Shown here one piece after another: positions 17,791 to 25,700 of a stretch of 64,000 nucleotides of DNA; the stretch's first letter is position 1; the number at the start of each line of letters is the position of its first letter. The position numbers and the translations under genes were made by a program. This DNA is from Longilinea sp964536805 (lineage in GTDB: Bacteria; Chloroflexota; Anaerolineae; Anaerolineales; Anaerolineaceae), in assembly GCA_964536805.1 (NCBI GenBank), contig CAZHYQ010000001.1, positions 1-64,000 of the forward strand, in the 5' to 3' direction. The notes beneath the pieces were generated by a model. It searched no databases, had not been told where the DNA came from, and saw only the letters and a program-made list of their open reading frames with translations.

Positions 17791-19188
17791 ATGTTCCAAG
17801 TTCAGTTTCACACCACGCGACCTGCAACAACGGCTCATCTTGCGCAAACAATGGCGCTGTTGACGCTGACTGGCGAAGAATTGCACCAGCAGATCGAATC
17901 TGAACTGGCAGCAAACCCGGCGCTGGAATTGGTGGAAGAACGGCGCTGCCCGGTTTGCCATCGGCCTATCGAAAGCGGTGGTATTTGCCCAATCTGCAGC
18001 CGGCCATCGGTTAATTCGAATGAAGAGCCAGTGGTATTTGTTTCCCCCCGGGATGATTTTTATTCCCACTCGGATCGAAGTCCGGAAGATTATCCCGAGG
18101 AACCGATATCCCAAATGACGGATGATCTGCCGACGTATGTATTAAAGCAGATTGCGGCAGATCTTGAACCGGCACAGAGGGCTATTGCTGCCTTCTTATT
18201 AACGCATCTTGATGAAGATGGCTTCATGACAACGACCACCCTGGATATTGCCCGTTATCTGCATGTCAGCTTGCCACAAGTTGAAGCAGTAAGAGCGATC
18301 ATTCAACGGGCCGATCCGATCGGTGTTGGCTCGAAAGACCCGAAGGAGGCTTTGCTTGTCCAGTTGGATAATTTAAGGGAACAGGGAAACGTCCCTGAAT
18401 TAGCCTGCCGGATTGTTTCAGAGGGGATGGATTTACTCAGCCGCCATCAGTTTGGCGAACTCGCCAGATTGCTGGGGGCATGCCAAGCGAAGATTCAGCA
18501 GGCCGCTCATTTCATCAGCGAAAACTTGAATCCTTTTCCAGCCCGGTCTCATTGGGGCGACATGCGCTCGCCTTCCGCTTCAACCGAACAGGTATACCAT
18601 CACCCCGATATCATTATCAGCCATCTGAATGGCGATGAAAAAAACGCACTTGTGGTTGAAATTATCATGCCGCTGGCCGGGATGCTGCGCGTCAATCCAA
18701 TGTTTAAGCAAGCCCTGGCGCAAACCGACGTGAACACCCGGGATAACATGCGCAGCGATTTGGACCGGGCTTCTCTGTTTGTCAAGTGTTTGCAGCAGCG
18801 CAATCACACCATGCAGCGAATGATGTACCGGCTGGTCATGCTGCAAAAAGACTATATTCTTCAAGGTGAAAAGCACCTCAAACCTTTTACCAGGGCGCGG
18901 TTATCTGAAGAATTGGAAGTCCATGAATCGACCATTTCACGGGCGGTTTCCGGAAAGAGCGTTCAACTTCCCAACCGCCGGATCATTCCGCTTTCTTCCT
19001 TTTTCGATCGAAGTTTAAACGTCCGCACTGTCTTGCGCGATTTCATCGATCAGGAAACCAAGCCGCTTAGTGATTCTGACCTGGCTGAATTGTTGTCGGA
19101 ACGCGGCTTTATCGTCGCCCGCCGAACTGTGGCAAAATACCGCGCCATGGAAGGCATTTTGCCCGCGCATCTTCGCCATGCCAACTGA
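17791..19188 (+). CDS. rpoN: RNA polymerase sigma-54 factor
   Basis: A 465-residue sigma-54. Region I is present (residues about 12-48, HLAQTMALLTLTGEELHQQIESEL-type Gln/Leu-rich helix but with few Gln), then the core-binding domain (about 110-290), the HTH (VHESTISRAVSGK) and the RpoN box ARRTVAKYR (residues 443-451) that reads the -24 element. Unusually, between region I and the core-binding domain lies a zinc-ribbon-like knuckle, Cys53-x2-Cys56-x9-Cys66-x2-Cys69. ATG 17791 follows a GGGG-type site. It is the first gene of a set with a histidine kinase and an activator, and it has its own sigma-54 promoter. Confidence 0.93.
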   Translation: MFQVQFHTTRPATTAHLAQTMALLTLTGEELHQQIESELAANPALELVEERRCPVCHRPIESGGICPICSRPSVNSNEEPVVFVSPRDDFYSHSDRSPEDYPEEPISQMTDDLPTYVLKQIAADLEPAQRAIAAFLLTHLDEDGFMTTTTLDIARYLHVSLPQVEAVRAIIQRADPIGVGSKDPKEALLVQLDNLREQGNVPELACRIVSEGMDLLSRHQFGELARLLGACQAKIQQAAHFISENLNPFPARSHWGDMRSPSASTEQVYHHPDIIISHLNGDEKNALVVEIIMPLAGMLRVNPMFKQALAQTDVNTRDNMRSDLDRASLFVKCLQQRNHTMQRMMYRLVMLQKDYILQGEKHLKPFTRARLSEELEVHESTISRAVSGKSVQLPNRRIIPLSSFFDRSLNVRTVLRDFIDQETKPLSDSDLAELLSERGFIVARRTVAKYRAMEGILPAHLRHAN

Positions 19189-19197
19189 ACGTCTCCC

Positions 19198-21153
19198 ATG
19201 ACACCGATATCCCCATTAAATTCACGCAAACAACAGTGGCCCGGGAAATTATTGGATGTTGAAGCACAAAACCTGTTTTGGGGGTTGTTGAACCACCATG
19301 ACGACCCCACATTAGTGATTGATCTGCGCTCCCGCACCATAATTGCGGCCAACAGCGCTTTCATGAAAATTTCCGCTTTTCCCCTGATGGATGTATCTGG
19401 AAGGTCAGTGGACGCGATTTTCCCAGAGGGCGGGATCGATAAGATTCAAGCGGGTTCTCCGACCGAAATAACCATCATGCGCAGCAGCCGGCCGCCCATG
19501 ACGGTGATGGCGCGGATTCAGAATGTTGAGGGCAGTGAACAACTGGCAATTTTGGAGTTGCAAACGCCTGAGGATTACTACCAGTCCGACCCTCGCAGCC
19601 AGGGCGTGTGGCTTCGAGCCGTTACGGAAATTGCCTCACTGAATGAAATGGATAATTTCGAGGAGGCGGTTAACTGGACTATTGGCACCTTACGGACATT
19701 GCTTGGTGCTGAAGCTGTGTGTGTTTACCACGCGGAAAGCAGCCTTCCCGAGTTGCTCAAAATTGCGACCACGGAGGACGAGGTTTTCTTGCCGGAACGA
19801 ATTCCTTCATCCGATCTCATTCGTTTGGGTGAAGTTCAACTTTGGGTTCCTGGAAAACGAGTTCAAACCGAATTGCACGTCGCCGCCCGAATGCAAAACC
19901 TGGCCTATCTTGGTACATGTCCGTTGGGCAACGCCAGAGCCCAGGTTGGATTACTAGTTGTTAGCGATCGGGTAAGACAGCCTTTGCAAAGTTTGACTCA
20001 GGCCATCAAGCTTTTTGCCGCCTATTTAACCTCTGCCCATAATTATTTCCTCCTGGTGGAAGAGTTAAAACAAAAAGCCTATAGCCTTGAAAAGGAACTC
20101 TCGGTTCAAAGTTCGATTGTCGAATCGGTTCAAGACGGGATCATCGTTGTAACCCCGGAATTGTTGGTTGCCGATATCAACCCGGCTGCAGAATGGCTTT
20201 TGGGATATGGTGACTGGGAAGTCAAGAATCAACCCGTGGAAAGCGTCCTGATAGGTTCGGAGCGGATCATTCCAGCATTGCAAAATGCCTGTCAGGGACA
20301 ACCGACTCATAATATCAGCGGTATTTCCCTGCATCGACGTAACGGGCAGGTTTTTCCAGCCCAGGTTCAAATATTGCCAGTCATGCGGGAAGAGCGCCCT
20401 CTGGCAATCGCAATTATTATCTCTGACGTAAGTGAACATGAAGAAATTCGTGCGCATAGTCAGCAATTGGAGCAACGTGCATTGTTGGGGGAATTCACCG
20501 CTATTTTTGCGCATGAAGTTCGCAATCCGATCAACAATATTTCAACTGGAATTCAGTTGGTCACCAGCCGGATGGCAAGCGATGATCCAAATTTGGAGGT
20601 CATCAGCCGGATGGAAAACGACTGTCAGCGGCTGAACCACCTGATGGAATCGGTCTTGTCATTTTCCAGGACGATTGAACCAAAAATTGAATTGATGGAT
20701 GTCGGCGGTCTGTTGCAACGAATTCTCGAACGCTGGCGTCCGCGCATGAGCCGGGTAAATGTCAAGGCCTTTTATCAATGCGACCTTCCCCAGGCAATGG
20801 TCAATGGTGACACGCGTATGTTGGAGCAGGTCTTCACAAATTTGATTAGCAATGCGGTGGACGTATTGGCAACAAGAGGTGAAGGTACCATTGCAGTAAA
20901 GGTCTCGCAGGGGGCTGCCGTCGGAAACCGTCCGCAAATTGAAGTCACTGTTTCAGATGACGGCCCAGGAATTCCAGAACGGGTGCGCGAGCATATATTT
21001 GAGCCCTTTGTCACCACAAAGGCGCAGGGTACCGGGTTAGGTCTGGCCATTACCAAAAGAATTGTCACCGCACACCGCGGCAGCATCACTGTAAATACAT
21101 TCCCAGGTGGTACAATGTTTTTTGTAAATTTGCCTGCCAACGAGGATGTCTGA
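19198..21153 (+). CDS. PAS/GAF sensor histidine kinase (NtrB-like)
   Basis: A 651-residue soluble kinase without membrane segments. Reading from the N-terminus there is a PAS domain (about 35-120), a GAF-like region (about 140-290), a short coiled linker, a second PAS (about 305-420), the HisKA dimerisation helix with His439 in FAHEVRNPINN, and a HATPase_c domain (NLISNAVD, DDGPGIP, GTGLGLAI). It starts 9 bases after the sigma-54 gene and ends 2 bases before the response regulator, so the three are one operon. By analogy with NtrB/AtoS it should phosphorylate the neighbouring regulator on Asp53. The signal is presumably cytoplasmic. Confidence 0.93.
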   Translation: MTPISPLNSRKQQWPGKLLDVEAQNLFWGLLNHHDDPTLVIDLRSRTIIAANSAFMKISAFPLMDVSGRSVDAIFPEGGIDKIQAGSPTEITIMRSSRPPMTVMARIQNVEGSEQLAILELQTPEDYYQSDPRSQGVWLRAVTEIASLNEMDNFEEAVNWTIGTLRTLLGAEAVCVYHAESSLPELLKIATTEDEVFLPERIPSSDLIRLGEVQLWVPGKRVQTELHVAARMQNLAYLGTCPLGNARAQVGLLVVSDRVRQPLQSLTQAIKLFAAYLTSAHNYFLLVEELKQKAYSLEKELSVQSSIVESVQDGIIVVTPELLVADINPAAEWLLGYGDWEVKNQPVESVLIGSERIIPALQNACQGQPTHNISGISLHRRNGQVFPAQVQILPVMREERPLAIAIIISDVSEHEEIRAHSQQLEQRALLGEFTAIFAHEVRNPINNISTGIQLVTSRMASDDPNLEVISRMENDCQRLNHLMESVLSFSRTIEPKIELMDVGGLLQRILERWRPRMSRVNVKAFYQCDLPQAMVNGDTRMLEQVFTNLISNAVDVLATRGEGTIAVKVSQGAAVGNRPQIEVTVSDDGPGIPERVREHIFEPFVTTKAQGTGLGLAITKRIVTAHRGSITVNTFPGGTMFFVNLPANEDV

Positions 21154-21155
21154 TC

Positions 21156-22337
21156 ATGGGGATGACCATTCTGATCATAGATGATGAGGACAATGCCCGT
21201 GAGAATATTGGGCAATTCTTAACCGCAAAAGGGTACGAGGTGAAGGGTGCTGCCACCCTGGCTGAGGGCAGAGCCAGCCTTCAACGCGGCGATGCCGATG
21301 TCGTTCTGTTGGATGTCCAGCTGCCCGATGGGTATGGGCCAAACCTGTTATACGAAACCGCAGCCATGCCTTTGCGTCCGCCCATTATTTTGATTACTGC
21401 TTACGGCGATATTGACATGGCGGTCGACGCAATGAAAAACGGCGCCCATGATTTTCTCAGCAAGCCAATTCAACTAAACCAGCTTGAAAAATCGATTGAG
21501 CGTGCGGGCGAGGTTGTCGCCTTACGGCGCGAAATTGAGCATATCCGCCAATCTCAGCAGCAAAAGGGCAAGTTTATCGTTGGAAAAAGCCCAGCCATGC
21601 ATCAGGCATTGGACCACGCCCAAAAGGCAGCCGAAAAATCGGTTTCTGTTTTGATCACCGGGGAAACTGGAAGCGGCAAGGAAGTATTAGCCAATTTTAT
21701 CCATGCCAACGGCCCGCGCTCCAGCAAACCCTTCATTGCTATCAATTGTGCGGCCATCCAAAACACCATGCTTGAAGCCGAATTATTTGGTTTTGAGGCC
21801 GGGGCATTTACCGGGGCTGATAAAAGAAAATTAGGCCTGATGGAAGTGGCTGATCAGGGCGTCCTTTTTTTGGATGAAATTTCTTCAATGCCACTGGATA
21901 CACAAGCCAAATTGCTGCGGGTCCTTGAAGAACGTGCCTTCCGGCGCGTTGGTGGAACCAGCTTGATAAAAATTGATGTTCAAATCATCGCGGCGTCCAA
22001 TCGGCCGTTGCCCGCGATGATGAAGGATGGGCTCTTTCGTGAGGATCTTTATTATCGGTTAAAAGTGGTGGATGTTCATGTACCGCCACTACGGGAACGC
22101 AAAGGTGACATTCCCGAATTGGTTGGTTTTTTTATCCGCCATTATAATGGCCGGCAAGGCAGCAATGTGACCAACATTTCACCGCGCGCCCTGGCAGCTC
22201 TTTCAGCCTATGATTGGCCTGGAAATATTCGGGAATTAAGCAACGCAATTGAACGGGCCATGCTGTTTTGCGACGGCGAAACAATCGAGCTATCAGACTT
22301 ACCTTCGGATGTAGCCAAAGCCGAACCAAAAGCCTGA
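21156..22337 (+). CDS. sigma-54-dependent response regulator lacking a DNA-binding domain
   Basis: A 393-residue NtrC-type activator. It has a receiver domain (residues 4-120; acidic pocket DDED, phospho-acceptor Asp53, conserved Lys in SKPI) and an AAA+ domain (about 140-365; Walker A 169-175 GETGSGK, GAFTGA loop 216-221, Walker B LFLDEIS, second region SNRPLP). The protein stops about 20 residues after the AAA+ lid (ERAMLFCDGETIELSDLP); there is no Fis-type HTH, and the DNA after the stop does not encode one. FlgR of Helicobacter and CtcC of Chlamydia also lack it. It would activate sigma-54 polymerase from solution. Confidence 0.93.
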   Translation: MGMTILIIDDEDNARENIGQFLTAKGYEVKGAATLAEGRASLQRGDADVVLLDVQLPDGYGPNLLYETAAMPLRPPIILITAYGDIDMAVDAMKNGAHDFLSKPIQLNQLEKSIERAGEVVALRREIEHIRQSQQQKGKFIVGKSPAMHQALDHAQKAAEKSVSVLITGETGSGKEVLANFIHANGPRSSKPFIAINCAAIQNTMLEAELFGFEAGAFTGADKRKLGLMEVADQGVLFLDEISSMPLDTQAKLLRVLEERAFRRVGGTSLIKIDVQIIAASNRPLPAMMKDGLFREDLYYRLKVVDVHVPPLRERKGDIPELVGFFIRHYNGRQGSNVTNISPRALAALSAYDWPGNIRELSNAIERAMLFCDGETIELSDLPSDVAKAEPKA

Positions 22338-22348
22338 TCCCAATCCCC

Positions 22349-22364
22349 TGGCATACAACTTGCA
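22349..22364 (+). promoter_or_regulatory. sigma-54 (-24/-12) promoter of the TPR-peptidase operon
   Basis: TGGCAT, ACAAC, TTGCA with GG and GC ten bases apart, 37 bases before ATG 22401. The predicted start lies near 22375 and gives a short leader. It is nearly identical to the promoter at 17731. Confidence 0.82.
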
Positions 22365-22400
22365 TCCTCGTCCTCAGAGATTCTACTCAAGGAGGCGGGG

Positions 22401-22727
22401 ATGTTTTTTTCAATGACCTTTAATGATTTTGTTTTGACCATGGCTGGTTGCCTTTTGGCATTAGGCATCATTGTCATGGCGATCGGCATATATGTCCTGG
22501 TTTCCCGGGTAATTGGAAAGGAAATCAAGGCAATTGCAACTCAGACTGCCAAACTGGCTCAAAAAGGAATCTCTGATCAAGTTTCCGGCCTGGTTGGGAA
22601 CGCTTCTTCTCTCATTGATGCATTAAACCAGTTGGTCAAAACATCTGCTGGCATTGGCGCTTTCTTAATAATTGTGGGCTTATGCCTGATGGCAGCTGCC
22701 TACGGTCTGGTTTACCAACTTCACTAA
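22401..22727 (+). CDS. small two-helix membrane protein, 108 aa
   Basis: I do not recognise the family. Two clear membrane helices (residues about 9-35, LTMAGCLLALGIIVMAIGIYVLV, and 83-104, IGAFLIIVGLCLMAAAYGLVY) flank a polar loop of about 45 residues with an amphipathic, coiled-coil-like pattern (KEIKAIATQTAKLAQKG). A perfect AGGAGG lies before ATG 22401. It is the first gene behind the sigma-54 promoter and 33 bases before the giant TPR gene. It could anchor the TPR or peptidase products at the membrane; that is only inferred from position. Confidence 0.82.
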   Translation: MFFSMTFNDFVLTMAGCLLALGIIVMAIGIYVLVSRVIGKEIKAIATQTAKLAQKGISDQVSGLVGNASSLIDALNQLVKTSAGIGAFLIIVGLCLMAAAYGLVYQLH

Positions 22728-22760
22728 GATGAATTAAATGTATCGCTTTTAGGAGCACAA

Positions 22761-25700
22761 ATGCAAACAAATTCCCTCATATCCGCGCTCCAGAAATTCT
22801 GCAACCCAAGTTTAATTCCTCAGACCCTGACAGCCTTTCGGCAAGACGCTCTTGTATGGAGCGCTTTGTCTCAAATGGATCTGGAGGGTTTCGTTCATGC
22901 GCAATCAAATTTAAGCGACGCAGATCTCTGGTCTCCGGCAAGCCTGGCTTTGTTTGCAATTGGTGCGGATGTTTCAGTAGACAATCTACGCCGTGAACCC
23001 TTGGCGGTGTTGGATGGAAATTTGCAGAGGCGGGCTCTGGCTGTGTTCGAGGAGACCTTGCGCACGGGCCGTGATCCAATTGATCTTCGGGAAGCGGGGT
23101 TACTAGCACTGGCTTTACGCGAACGCCGCCGGAAAACGCGCTCCTGGGCTGGAATAAACAATGACCTGACCCTTAAAGGCGAGTTGTCATCCGACCGAAT
23201 TGAACAAGTGTGGAAATGTGCGCTTTCGTGTCTTTATAAAATCATTTCAGATGGTGATGAACTTCTAGCGGCGTTATTAACCGACAACCCCAAGAAAGGG
23301 ATGGGTTGGTGCATTCATATTTTGCTTGGCAACCCCGCAGAAGAAAATGATCAGGCGAAGGCAATAACTGATTTGATTACCAATTTGCCATTGGACCAAC
23401 AAACAGTGTGGCTGGAAAAGATCAATTCGATGGGCCGTTACGAGTTGGTTGAAAAAATGGCAAGGATCCTTTTGGCGGCCAATCAGGTAGCCCTGGATGA
23501 ATTGAGAAAGCCATTTGCTCCCTCGCAGTTCGAAACAAAGAAGGTTCTCGAGCAAGCAGCCAAAATGCAGCAGGCTGCGGTCATTTACCGTTTTGCTGGT
23601 GCGTCACTTCAGTCAGCAAGTGCACTCGATAAGGCACAGCATCTATTCGCTTATTGTCTTGCTGAAGCACAGATTCAGAGCGCAGATCTGGAAAATTCTG
23701 AAAAGAAATCCGATATTGCCGCAACCAAAGTCGAAAAAGCCTTGGCGGCCTGTAAGGATACCAAGTTGGTCGAGTACGGGGCTGAAGTACTTCAGGAAAC
23801 CGGGTTGGTGGATGTTCAATTACCTTCAACCGATTCTGAACCGGGCTTTGTTTCGTCTTTGTATCTGGCAAAACAAATGGCAGCCAGGGGAAACATCGAT
23901 TTAGCCTGCCAGACTGCCAGCCGCGCCGTTGAGGAGTCATTCTCAAAACTCAGCATGGCATTCAATCAGCGTCATCATCAGGTCGGGAATCCGGTTCAGG
24001 TTCTCCAAACCCTTATTGCCCTTAATTTGATCAAAGAAGCAAAACGTTGCGGCGAAGTTTTTCTGCAAGACCGGCCGAATGACATTGGATTGTTGCGTGT
24101 CAATTCTCAAATAGCGGCAAAAGACGGAGATGATGACCGTTCCATTGGTTATGCTGAGATGGTGGTCTCGTTACAGCCGTTAAATATGGATTTTCGCCGA
24201 GAGTTTGCGCATTTACTTGAAAATCAAAGGCTTTGGACACGGGCTTTGCCACAACGCCGTTTCATTTTTGACAATGAAGAGAATCCGAAAGAGGAAGATC
24301 AGGTTGGATTAGCCAATTGCGCCATTCAAGCTGATGAGCCAAATCTTGCTGCTAACATCAGCGACTTGTTGCTTGCCTCACAACCTGATCACGGCATTGC
24401 TCATACTCTAAAAGGGCAGGCGCTGGTAAAGTTGGGCCGTTTGGACGAGGCGATGGACCACCTGAGCCGGGCAACGCTTCTCAGTGCAGATTCTGCTCGA
24501 CCGTGGGTTGCATTGGCGGAAGCCCAAAAATTAAAGGGCGATTCACAACGCTCATTGGAAACTTTGCGGGCTGCAGTCTTGGCAGTACCCGAATCTTCGG
24601 AAGTCCATTTTCAATTAGCCCGTACATTGTTGGATCAAGGATTATTAACGGATGCCTTGCCCAATCTCCGGCAGGCTGCCCGGCTTTCTCCTGAAGACAT
24701 CTCAGTAACCATTGAATTGGCAAATACATTGCGGCAACTTGGCCATCAGAGCGAAGCTGTCCGGATCTTATCGGAGGCTCGGAAACGCTGGCCGAAAGAT
24801 CCGCAACTGGCATTTCTCGAAGCAGTCACATTCAATGATTTGGGGAACCGGGTAAAGGCGATCGAATCTCTGGATGTAGCCGTCAAAGCAGAAAAACCTC
24901 AAATCGATTGGCTTCGCTTATATATCCAGTTGCAGGTTCAGGATCCGGATTTACTCTACTCAGCCATGCCCGCCGATTTTGATCCAATTCTGCTGCAAAA
25001 GTTAACTCTGGCCCTGCAAAAGATTCTTGCGATCGAACCGACTGACTTCTCCGCGCGCATGTGGATGGCGGATATCTTACGGTTGCGCGGACAGAATCGG
25101 CAAGCCTGTGATGCCTACCAGTTATTGTTGGATGAATGCGGCGATAAGGATCCTGCATTGCACACGCGGGTTCAAGCTGGTTTTGGCGCGGCAGCCCTGG
25201 CTGCAAATGAATTGGATACAGCCCTGGCTTGCTTGCAGGAAGTTCTGCAAGCCAACCCTGAGGACCTTGGTGCAATGCATTTATTGGCGGAGACGTATTT
25301 CAAGCTCAATTTGACCCGCGAAACCTGCCATGCCGCCGAACAAGCACTGCAATTGGAACCGGATCAGGTGAATAATATCATCTGGTATGCCGGACTGATG
25401 GAACGGATCGGTAAGCTGGATGAAGCTCAACATGCTTTAGCTACCGCAGCGCAATTATCGCCTGAACGAGGGGATTTATGGCTTAAACAGGCTCAATTTG
25501 CCCTGTCCTCAGGACAACTGGAGAAAGCTCAAAAGCTGCTGGTTGAATTGGAACAGGTACCAAACGTCACCGAAAATGAACTGATCCAAGCTGCCCGGAT
25601 CCATATTCAACTCAAGAGTTATCCACAAGCGCTTTCTTGCCTAAAGAAAGTAGAATCTTTGGCTGAAGTGCCCGCTCCTGGATTATTGTGCGACCTGGCG

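Noticed and set aside
22335..22400. The activator stop codon as another selenocysteine or a truncating error hiding an HTH
   Set aside because: The downstream frame shows no Fis-type HTH, and the sigma-54 promoter starts 12 bases later.
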